The translations under genes and the position numbers were made by a program. This document shows positions 11,382-20,686 of a DNA stretch of 62,000 nucleotides, in pieces. Numbering within the stretch: the first letter of the stretch is position 1; every line of letters begins with the position of its first letter. Below the pieces are notes generated by a model. The model saw nothing but the letters and a program-made list of their open reading frames with translations. It did not search any database and was not told where the DNA came from. Origin of the DNA: Cryptomeria japonica (taxonomy: Eukaryota > Streptophyta > Pinopsida > Cupressales > Cupressaceae); contig NC_081414.1 of NCBI RefSeq assembly GCF_030272615.1, positions 812,983,069-813,045,068 on the forward strand, written 5' to 3'.

Positions 11382-12099
11382 TCAATTAGATGAAGAGCTT
11401 CCTACCGGTGGAGCACTGCTATGTCCTATCAGTGAAGCATCACTCTGTCCTACCGGTGAAGTATTGATTTGTTCTACCAGTAGAGGAGTATTCCCAATAT
11501 TTAGATCAGCTTTTCTAATCCATTGTTTTGAGAATTCTTGCTTAGCCTCTTCAACTTTTTCTTTACCTTTCAAGCTAGAACTTTTGTTGTCTACCGGTGT
11601 TCCTTTACTTCTACAAAATTTTACAATATGCCCAATCTTGTTACATGCATAACAAGTTACATTATTCTTCTGAATAGCTTTCCCATAACCTATATCGGTT
11701 TGTGTTCTGCATTGATTAGATAAATGTCCAAATCTTCCACAAACATAACATCTCACATTCATTCTGCAATTTTCAGAGTTGTGACCAACTTTGTTGCATT
11801 TAGAAAATTGACCGGTGGGTGTGTTGATATTATGATAATTTATAGATCTACATTCATTTGCTCTATGACCATACTTATTATAGTTAAAGCATTTTCCATT
11901 GAATTTATAAGCATTAGGTTGTCTTACCGATTTGCTGTGATCTTGAGTATTTGTAGTACCGGAGCTTTCACCAACTTCAAAGCCAATTCCAGAAGTGTCA
12001 CCTTTAGGTTTTTGATTCTTGAGCAAGGTGCCAAGTTCCTCTGAGCTTTTCTTGAATTTTTCTTTATGTTGATTTGCAGTTTCTAGTTCTCTTTCTAAG
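11382..12099 (-). pseudogene. ORF1 (Gag-like), family A, zinc-knuckle part
   Basis: Four knuckle-like units are present: CFNYNKYGHRANEC (second Cys replaced by Tyr), FSKCNKVGHNSENC (first Cys lost), CYVCGRFGHLSNQC and CYACNKIGHIVKFC (both canonical). A tail follows with repeated SPVG/APPVG words ending SSSSN. The N-terminal coiled coil is missing because the frame joins an LTR end at about 12100 through the shared word ATTGCAAGG, so the apparent N-terminus MLAYTQSNETLYVIEG is LTR-derived. The gene lies upstream, in element sense, of the ORF2 copy at 9924-11078. Confidence 0.75.
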
Positions 12100-12172
12100 A
12101 TTGCAAGGTTGCCATCAATGACAAAACCTTCAATCACATACAATGTCTCATTGGATTGTGTATATGCCAACA
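12100..12172 (-). repeat. 73-bp LTR end, family A
   Basis: Matches the last 73 bp of the A LTR up to GCCAACA and is followed by the polypurine tract complement at 12173-12184. All the rest of this LTR, the primer site and the start of ORF1 are deleted. Confidence 0.75.
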
Positions 12173-12267
12173 ATCTCCCCCTTTGGCATTGATGGAAATA
12201 CTCATGAGAAATTTCAAAAATGTATCCAAAAATGTGAAGTCCAAAAATGTTACCAAAAATGTGTGTG

Positions 12268-12779
12268 GTGCCAAGTTCCTATGAGCTTTTCTTGAATTTT
12301 TCTTTATGTTGATTTGCAGTTTCTAGTTCTCTTTCTAAGACTTCTTTTTGTCTCATCAATTCATTTGATTCATTCAGAGTATGCATCAGATCTGTCTTCA
12401 ACATGTCATTTTCATAGCTAAGTCTTGTGTTCTCATTTGCTGCATCACTTAGTCTTCTGGTCAACTCTTCTTCATTCTTCTTCCTATCCTTAATCTCTTT
12501 ACAAAATCTCATAGTCATATCCTGCATCTCATTCTTTGTTGTCATGTTCTCTTGTTTCAACTTGCTTATCATATCATTAAGTGATTCCTTTTCATCATTC
12601 TCATTTTGCAATTTTTCACAAAGTTCTCTTCTCTTATTTCTTGCAACAGTAAAATTTTCTTGAAGTGCCTGAATGATATCCTGAGCTGCCCTTAAATCAT
12701 CTTCTAGTTTGATATTTTTCAATTTCTCTGCATCATATTCTGAAAGAGCTCCTTCATGTTGCTTCATCAAATTCTCCAT
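12268..12779 (-). pseudogene. ORF1 coiled-coil fragment in unit 1
   Basis: Starts at MENLMKQ (ATG at 12777-12779), about 60 bp downstream of the primer site in element sense. It reads a heptad-rich coiled coil (EKLKNIKLEDDLRAAQDI, LNDMISKLKQENMTTKNEM, LSYENDMLKTDLMHTLNES) to KEKFKKSS and then a TAG where the other copies read Glu. The open frame continues upstream through the primer site into the LTR, but that part has no Gag-like character. Confidence 0.7.
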
Positions 12780-12836
12780 CTTTACCGGTTTCAAGATCTT
12801 CCTCAAGCTGTTAGGCTTCTGAAAATAGAGGACCAG

Positions 12837-12850
12837 GCTCTGATACCAAT
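12837..12850 (-). promoter_or_regulatory. primer-binding site, family A unit 1
   Basis: GCTCTGATACCAAT, the complement of ATTGGTATCAGAGC, which is the initiator-methionine tRNA site typical of plant Copia elements. It touches the LTR start TGTTAGG at 12851. Confidence 0.9.
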
Positions 12851-13644
12851 TGTTAGGAATCCCACAAATACTTTGAGGGTGGGGTGAATCAGTATCTAAC
12901 CGGTGAGTAGAATTTCTTGAATTAAAATAGACAGAACATATTATAACAGTGTACCGGTATGCATGAAATAATGCAATAAACATAATTAAGAACATCCACA
13001 TGAAAAGCACACCATAGCACAAGGTTTTAACAAGGAAACCCGGTGTGGGAAAAACCTTTGTGGGATTTGTGACCCACAATATTCACTCACTAGCTAATAA
13101 GAGAATATTACTTAAAATAAGGGCCTGGACATGCAGGAAGGCCAGTTGCCTAGAGCTCACTGCTCAATGGGAAGTCACACTGACTTACAATGAGGATTAT
13201 ACAAATCCAATATCTTGTACTGCTTTACAATAGCATCTATAATGCCTGATCCAGTACCAGTTGCTGCTTTGCTTCTTACATAAACCCTTAGCCTATATTT
13301 CGCATAATAGGTCTGCCTAATATTTTTCCTTAATGCTTCCTCACATATTACAAATGTCTACAATGATCTCTTTTATATATAAGAGTCATTTTACAATTTG
13401 CCAAGTCAGCTTACAAATTTTTTACAATAATAAATAAAATATAATATGCCAAAATTCTATCGGCCTTTGTGCCGGTATACTTCTTTTCTTTGTGCTAGTG
13501 CCAGTGTCCTGAGTGCCGGTGTAGAGTGTGATCTGTTGATGCCGGTATAATGCCTTTGCTAGTGCCATAGGATTACAAGGTTGCCATCAATGGAAAAACC
13601 TTCAATCACATACAATGTCTCATTGGAGTGTGTATATGCCAACA
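12851..13644 (-). repeat. complete LTR, family A (794 bp), shared by two units
   Basis: Begins TGTTAGG and ends GCCAACA. It has the primer site on its left and a polypurine tract on its right, so it serves internal regions on both sides. A TATATATAA promoter box lies on the minus strand at about 13374-13382, and the GGGAAAAACC block is near 13048. The hairpin near its left end is weaker than elsewhere (ATACT/AGTAT plus a 2-nt bulge). Confidence 0.9.
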
Positions 13645-13738
13645 ATCTCCCCCTTTGGCATTGATGGCAACACTCATGAGAAATTTCAAAAATGTATCCA
13701 AAAATGTGAAGTCCAAAAATGTTACCAAAAATGTGTGT

Positions 13739-14251
13739 GGTGCCAAGTTCCTCTGAGCTTTTCTTGAATTTTTCTTTATGTTGATTTGCAGTTTCTAGTT
13801 CTCTTTCTCAGACTTCTTTTTGTCTCATCAATTCATTTGATTCATTCAGAGTATGCATCAGATCTATCTTCAACATGTCATTTTCATAGCTAAGTCTTTT
13901 GTTCTCATTTGCTGCATCACTTAGTCTTCTGGTCAATTCTTCTTCATTCTTCTTCCTATCCTCAATCTCTTTACAAAATCTCATAGTCATATCCTGCATC
14001 TCATTCTTTGTTGTCATGTTCTCTTGTTTCAACTTGCTTATCATATCATTAAGTGACTCCTTTTCATCATTATTGTTTTGCAATTTTTCACAAAGTTCTC
14101 TTCTCTTATTTCTTGCAATAGTAAAATTTTCTTGAAGTGCCTGAGTGATATCCTGAGCTGCCCTTAAATCATCTTCTAGTTTGATATTTTCCAATTTCTC
14201 TACATCATAGTCTGAAAGAGCTCCTTCAAGTTGCTTCATCAGATTCTCCAT
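13739..14251 (-). pseudogene. ORF1 coiled-coil fragment in unit 2
   Basis: The start is MENLMKQLEGALSDYD at 14251. It is the same coiled coil as in unit 1, but here a TGA follows RQKEV (about 13805), after which the frame resumes with ERELETANQHKEK. There are no zinc knuckles. Confidence 0.7.
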
Positions 14252-14308
14252 CTTTACCGGTGTCAAGATCTTCCTCAAGTTGTTAGGCTTCTGAAAATAG
14301 AGGACCAG

Positions 14309-14322
14309 GCTCTGATACCAAT
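14309..14322 (-). promoter_or_regulatory. primer-binding site, family A unit 2
   Basis: GCTCTGATACCAAT, identical to the site at 12837-12850 and adjacent to the next LTR. Confidence 0.9.
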
Positions 14323-15116
14323 TGTTAGGAATCCCACAGATACTTTGAGGGTGGGGTGAATCAGTATCTAACTGGTGAGTAGAATTTCTTGAATTAAAAT
14401 AGACAGAACATATTATAATAGTGTATCGGTATGCATGAAATAATGCAATAAACAGAATTAAGAACATCCACATGAAAAGCACATCATAGCACAAGGTTTT
14501 AACAAGGAAACCTGGTGTGGGAAAAACCTTTGTGGGATTTGTGACCCACAATATTCACTCACTGGCTAATAAGAGAATATTACCTACAATAGGGGCCTGC
14601 ACATGCAGGAAGGCCAGCTACCTAGAGCTCACTACTCAATGGGAAGTCACACTGACTTACAATGAGGATTATACAAATCCAATATCTTGTACTACTTTAC
14701 AATAGCATCTATAATGCCTGATCCAGTACCGGTTGCTGCTCTGCTTCTTACATAAACCCTTAGCCTATATTTTGCATAATAGGTCTGCCTAATATTTTTC
14801 CTTAATGCTTCCTCACATATTACAAATGTCTACAATGATCTCTTTTATATATAAGAGTCATTTTACAATTTACCAAGTCGGCTTACAAAGTTTTTACAAT
14901 AATAAATAAAATATAATATACCAAAATTCTATCGGCCTTTGTGCCGGTATACTTCTTTTCTTTGTGCTAGTGCGGGTGTCCTGAGTACCAGTGTAGAGTG
15001 TGATCTGTTGATGCCGGTATAATGCCTTTGCTAGTGCCATAGGATTGCAAGGTTTCCATCAATGACAAAACCTTCAATCACATACAATGTCTCATTGGAG
15101 TGTGTATGTGCCAACA
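14323..15116 (-). repeat. complete LTR, family A (794 bp), shared
   Basis: Same length and ends as 12851-13644. The primer site of unit 2 is on its left, and the polypurine tract of the long internal region (15117-15128, ATCTCCCCCTTT) on its right. Confidence 0.9.
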
Positions 15117-15316
15117 ATCTCCCCCTTTGGCATTGATGGCAACACTCATGAGAAATTTCAAAAATGTATCCAAAAATGTGAAGTCCAAAAATGTTACCAA
15201 AAATGTGTGTGCTCCCCCTAAGCATATGATTCCTGTGATATTGAATTTTCTCATTCCACTACTCCCCCTTGGCATCAATGACAAAGGTTGTCAAGATGTC
15301 AGTAGAGTTTGTAGTT

Positions 15317-18300
15317 TCAACCTTGTAACTGGGTGGTTACAATTTGAAAAATATCTCCCAAAATCAAGTTTATACTCTCCATAAACTTCTTTCTATCCTT
15401 TATTGCTATCTCTGTTCTCTTCACTGTACCGGTGAGATGCTGCAAATGCTCTGCCGATGTTTTTTGTCCCTGTAGTAGTGCTTCAGATACTTCCTTCCAT
15501 AGTGATGCTAGATAGTCCAATCTTGGACTTAGTTTTAATCTCAAATATTTTGCCTTATTCACTATTCTTTCTCTCTCTCTTTCCAATTTAAGTAAATCTT
15601 CTTCAAAATTTGTTATCTTCTCCTCAAAAACTAATAGTGTATCAGGTGAGTTAACAAAATTATCTGCAAGTTTATTGATCTCATCCTGTACCTTGCTCAT
15701 CTTTTTGTCTATATCTACAGTCAAAAATTGTGTCTTATAGGTGTCTTTGTATAGAGTTTTGTACTCTTTCAATAAATTACACAATTCTGGTAGAAGTGTG
15801 TCAAAATTTCTGTTACACTTCTTTATTTTCTCATCAAAGAATTTCTGTTTTTCAATTTCTACTTTATCTTTCAATAACTCTTCCTTTATTTTCTCAATTT
15901 TTTCTATGATAGATTTACATAGTATATCAAGTTGTCCTAAAGAATCTTTATTGTCTATATTATAGTTAGGAGCAATTACCTTCAAAATTGGTATGGTATC
16001 ATCAATTGCCTTGTAAGCTTGTGAGCTACAGTCTGTTATCTTTTTTATTGAATCTAGTAGTACCTCAGTCACATTAGTTGATTTGTAGCCTGATGATGAA
16101 CCAAAATTCTGAGTACCGTCAGTGGAAGTAACCAAGCTTGTATTGACCTTTGGTAGGTCTGTTTGTGTCTGCATTTCTTTAAGCAATGGTTTTTCTATTT
16201 CTTCAGTTGCTAGTGGCACTGTTTCCTTATGTTCCTGTTGCTGTTGCTATTGTTCCTGTTCCAGATCCTTTTTCTCTATTTGTTGCATTGTCTCAGTCTA
16301 AGTCTCTACCTTTTGCTCTTTGTCTTCTGTCGGTTTCTCTTGTGTTTTTTCAGTTTGCTCAGCTACTGGAGGCTCACTAGCCATGTCAGTCTTATCAGCT
16401 ATATCTTTGTCTACCACTATGTTGATCATTTGAGTATCAACATCCATAGTATATAAGACTTTAGGATTAGGATTACCATCCTCTACATCCATACTCTCAG
16501 CTGCTGGTTGATCTTCTATAGCTGTTGTTTTTACTAGTGGAGTAATCAAAGGAGGTGGGGGTAAGTTGTCTCTAACCTTGATACTAGATGGTCCACCAAC
16601 TTAACCTTTACCCTTGTCTCTATCTTTCTGATAAACTTTTATGGGTTTGGGATTCCTGTATTCTTCTTGTTTTTCTTTTTCAACTAGGAATATATCCCAT
16701 CCATTTTCTATTTCCTCAATCACCTAATTAACTCTTCCAACCATTAAAGCAATGTGCCAGTGTGCAGTAGAAAATACTGACCGGTTGGCTTGAGCAATTA
16801 GGTCATCAATTTATTTGGGTGAATTTACCGAATAAACAAGAAGTACCTTTTCAATCTTTATTTTCTTGTCTATTTCTATTACTACTTGTCTTCTTGCTTC
16901 CATTCTCTTAAATAGTTCATCTGGAATTTCATTTACTACTTCCATCAAAAACTTCTTATACATATCCATATGCAATATAACACTATTTTCAACTTGTTCA
17001 TTTTTATTAGCTGTTAAAGTGTCATATATTTTCTCTGTATTTTTCAATTTACCTACCTCTGTAATTTCATTTAGCAGTATATCAAGAGGGGCCAAGTCTT
17101 TGTTTGTCCTCTTCTTCTTTTTGGGTGTCAGTTTCTTCTTCTTTGGTGTAGCCTTTCTTATCGGAGATCTCACTGCTTGTTATTTTTGTCTTGTCCTCCT
17201 AGGTGAGGGTGTGGTTACCGGTGAGGGATCTCTTTTCCTTACAAATCTTTTGAAAGTTGCAGGCATGTCACTCCTCGAAGAAGTACCTACCGGTGATAGA
17301 TGAGGTTCACGTTGTGGAGCTGCTAACTCATCCTCTATTATACCGGTTTTCTTCAACACATCTTCTTTGATGGCCTTTGTTTGTCTGGAACCTTTTCTTA
17401 CAATTGTCTCAACCTTTTTTACTCTTTTCTTTGATTGTATTTGGCTTTCAATAGTTTCTGCACTACCAAATATTTCTTCCTTAGGTTCTCTGGGGGATTC
17501 TAGAAGTGCTTTAGCATATGTTTCAATTATATGATCATATGTTTCATAGCCCATCTTGGTTACCCAAACTATCCTAGGGATGACTACTTCCATCCAAATT
17601 GCATCCTTCTTGATTACAAAGCATATTTCATCTTTGTATTTGTCGACAATCTTTTGTGATAACCTGATTGTTTTCTTCATTTTAGCTTTTAATGCTTGAA
17701 AGAAGTCATGAATATTGTTTTCCTTCTTTTCTCCTATGTTATTGAATAGTTCTGTTAACTGTTTACCTATCGGTATATCATATCCAAGTTCTTTGTAGAC
17801 TATACCGGGAACCTGTTTGGTTATATGTAGCATCAGACATACTAACAGATTTCTAAACCTGAAAGTTCCTTTCTTATCCTTCTTAATCTTTCCAAGGTTG
17901 TCAATTAACTCATCCTTTAACCACTCACATATATCAATCTTTGCATTATCTGTGACCATATCATAAGCACTCTTAATGCATAAACTTGAAACTGAATTGA
18001 GTCTATTTGCATGAGTAGCTTTATACCCTAATATCATGCTGATAAATCTCACATTAATGTCTGTTACATCATTAACTCTTAGGGACCTTTTGTCGAATGT
18101 TGCACCAGTTAGGTTTATAACTAGGTCATTGGAACCCTTCTTGGTTTTATCTGGCCTTTTACCGGTGGTCGATAACCCTATGACAGCTTTCATAGCTTCC
18201 TTAGTGATTTTGTGGACTGCATCTAACCAGAAAAATTCACCATGTATCTTGCTTAAGACTATCCTAATCACATCCTTGGGGAATTCAGGAATGCTAAGGA

Positions 18301-18534
18301 TCTTTGTAAATCCTAGGGTTTCAATGATCTTGTGTTCATCTTTTACATTGTCGGTTTTATCACATATCATAGTTTTAAATATGGTTTTAATCTCTTCATC
18401 CCCTAGTTCCTCAATGTTGCAGTGGATGTACATTCTAGGGTCTTCAACATAAACTGAAATACGGGCCTAGGTCTTTTTATCACTTCAACAATAGTAGGGT
18501 TTTCTATATATTCAATTGCAGAGGTGGATGCCAT
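15317..18534 (-). pseudogene. ORF2 protein, longest family A copy (about 1,095 codons with its deletion accounted for)
   Basis: Start MASTSAIEY at 18534. Against the copy at 9924-11078, 67 bp are missing just after VFQ (near 18455), which shifts the frame. From 18433 to the TAG/TAA-ended tail at 15317 everything lies in a single frame, broken only by about six in-frame stops (e.g. TAA at 17180, TAGs in the acidic region). Layout: N-terminal conserved domain (about 400 codons), a basic stretch with SPRRTRQK and TPKKKKLTPKKKKR, a helical block with ELFKRMEARRQVV, an acidic/Gln-rich linker (16.2-16.6 kb) and a C-terminal coiled coil (16219-15317) with KLERERERIVNKAKYLRLK. It sits about 300 bp downstream of ORF1 in element sense. 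I know no family with this layout and assign no function. Confidence 0.7.
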
Positions 18535-18835
18535 GATTAAATACCTTTTACTACCTTTAGGATGGATGATTTCTTGGAGTGTTCTTGCCTCTTGCTCGAA
18601 ATGCCTTAGCTCAGAATCTCCATGCTCTTCATAGGTTTGAAATCTCAGTGAAATGGAATGGAGCCAAAACCTCAATTTTATAGTGTCTTTTTGCCATCTA
18701 CCACATTAAATGTATGTCGGTTAAGTATTCACTTAACATTGTCTGTTGGTAAAAAGTAATTTTCAACTTCTTATCTCTAACTGAGGGAATAATAGCATGT
18801 GTCATTAGATTGCCAAACCCTCAAGGAAAATTTCT

Positions 18836-19990
18836 TCAATTAGATGAAGAGCTTCTTGCCGATGGAGCACTGCTCTATCCTGCCGGTGAAACATCACTCT
18901 GTCCTGCCGGTGAAGTATTGATTTGTTCTACTAGTGGAGGAGTATTCCCAATATTTAGATTAGCTTTTCTAATCCATTGTTTTGAGAATTCTTTCTTAAC
19001 CTCTTCAACTTTTTCTTTACCTTTCAAGCTAGAACTTTTGTTATCTACCGATGTTCCTTTACTTCTATAGAATTTTGGAATATGCCCAATCTTGTTACAT
19101 GCATAACAAGTTACATTATTCTTTTGAATAGCTTTCCCATAACCTATTCCGGTTTGTGTTCTACATTGATTAGATAAATGTCCAAATCTTCCACAAACAT
19201 AACATCTCACATTCATTTTGCAATTTTCAGAGTTGTGACCAACTTTGTTGCATTTAGAACATTGACTAGTGGGTGTGTTGATATTCTGATAATTTCTAGA
19301 TCTACATTCATTTTTTCTATGACCATACTTATTATAGTTAAAGCATTTTCTATTGAATTTATAAGCATTAGGTTGTCTTACCAGTTTGCTGTGATCTTGA
19401 GTAGTTGCAGTACCAGAGCTTTCACCAACTTCAAATCCAATTCCAGAAGTGTCACCTTTAGGTTTTTGATTCTTGAGCAAGGTGCCATGTTCCTCTGAGC
19501 TTTTCTTGAATTTTTCTTTATGTTGATTTGCAGTTTCTAGTTCTCTTTCTAAGACTTCTTTTTGTCTCATCAGTTCATTTGAGTCATTCTAAGTATGCAT
19601 CAGATCTATCTTCAACATGTCATTTTCATAGCTAAGTCTTGTGTTCTCATTTGCTGCATCACTTAGTCTTTTGGTCAATTCTTCTTAATTCTTCTTCCTA
19701 TCCTCAATCTCTTTACAAAATCTCATAGTCATATCCTGCATCTCATTCATTGTCATGTTCTCTTGTTTCAACTTGCTTATCATATCATTAAGTGATTCCT
19801 TTTCATCATTCTCATTTTACAATTTTTCACAAAGTTCTCTTCTCTTATTTCTTGCAACAGTAATATTTTCTTGAAGTGCCTAAATGATATCCTGAGCTGC
19901 CCTTAAATCATCTTCTAGTTTGATATTTTTCAATTTCTCTGCATCATAGTCTGAAAGAGCTCCTTCAAGTTGCTTCATCAGATTCTCCAT
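18836..19990 (-). pseudogene. ORF1 (Gag-like), full-length family A copy with stops
   Basis: Runs 385 codons in one frame from MENLMKQLEGALS at 19990 to TGA at 18836-18838. The first half is a coiled coil. The second half has four knuckles: CFNYNKYGHRKNEC (one Cys lost), CSKCNKVGHNSENC, CYVCGRFGHLSNQC and CYACNKIGHIPKFY (last Cys lost). In-frame stops occur near 19590, 19686 and 18875. By position and knuckles this is the nucleocapsid-like protein of the element, which would package its RNA. ORF2 follows after about 300 bp. Confidence 0.75.
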
Positions 19991-20028
19991 CTTTATCGGT
20001 GTCAAGATCTTCCTCAAGCTATTAGGCT

Positions 20029-20686
20029 TAAGAACATCCACATGAAAAGCACACCATAGCACAAGGTTTTAACAAGGAAACCCAGTGTGGGAAAAACCTT
20101 TGTAGGATTTGTGACCCACAATATTCACTCACTGGCTAATAAGAGAATATTACTTACAATAGGGGCCTACACATGCAGGAAGGCCAGCTGCCTAGAGCTC
20201 ACTGCTCAATGGGAAGTCACACTAACTTAGAATGATGATTATACAATTCCAATATCTTGTACTTCTTTACAATAGCATCTATAATGCCTGATCCAGTACT
20301 GGTTGCTTCTCTGCTTCTTACATAAACCCTTGGCCTATATTTCACATAATAGGTCTGCCTAATATTTTTCCTTAATGCTTCCTCACATATTACAAATGTC
20401 TACAATGATCTCTTTTATATATAAGAGTCATTTTACAATTTGCCAAGTCATCTTACAAAGTTTTTACAATAATAAACAAAATATAATATAACAAAATTTT
20501 GTCGTCCTCTATGCCGGTATACTTCTTTTCTTTGTTCCGGTGTCGGTGTCCTGAGTGCCAGTGTAGAGTGTGATCTATTGATGCTGGTATAATGCCTTTG
20601 CTGGTGCCATAGGATTGCAAGGTTTCCATCAATGACAAAACCTTCAATCACATACAATGTCTCATTGGAGTGTGTATATGCCAACA
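20029..20686 (-). repeat. left-truncated 5' LTR at the right end of the A array
   Basis: At about 20028 ORF1 leader sequence TTAGGCTT joins LTR sequence AAGAACATCC. This removes the primer site and the first ~136 bp of the LTR. The rest matches the 794-bp LTRs and ends GCCAACA at 20686, the original insertion edge in element B. Confidence 0.8.

Larger units (their letters stand above)
12173..13644 (-). repeat. tandem unit 1, family A (1,472 bp)
   Basis: Contains a polypurine tract (12173-12184), about 85 bp of 3' non-coding sequence, a junction at about 12267 where GTGTGTG meets GTGCCAAGTTCC, an ORF1 coiled-coil fragment, the primer site and a complete LTR. Compared with the full internal region at 15117-20028, about 4.3 kb is missing at the junction, including all of ORF2 and the zinc knuckles. 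Unit 2 has the same junction and the same length. Confidence 0.85.
13645..15116 (-). repeat. tandem unit 2, family A (1,472 bp)
   Basis: Same order, same internal deletion junction (about 13739) and same length as unit 1, with scattered single-base differences that are mostly transitions. Shared length and junction mean the two units come from one deleted ancestor that was duplicated in tandem. Confidence 0.85.
9896..20686 (-). mobile_element. family A tandem array with shared LTRs
   Basis: Read from left to right: a partial internal region (ORF2 part, ORF1 zinc knuckles), a 73-bp LTR end (12100-12172), two consecutive 1,472-bp units (12173-13644 and 13645-15116), each made of polypurine tract, shortened internal region, primer site and LTR, then a near-complete internal region (15117-20028) and a left-truncated LTR ending at 20686. 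The LTR at 12851-13644 is at once the 5' LTR of the unit on its left and the 3' LTR of the unit on its right, and so is the one at 14323-15116. Such sharing points to unequal homologous recombination between LTRs. The array sits inside element B. Confidence 0.8.

Noticed and set aside
12780-13079. N-terminal extension of the ORF at 12279-13079 (and its twin at 14252-14551)
   Set aside because: It is a read-through of the LTR and primer site; the Gag-like part begins at MENLMKQ.
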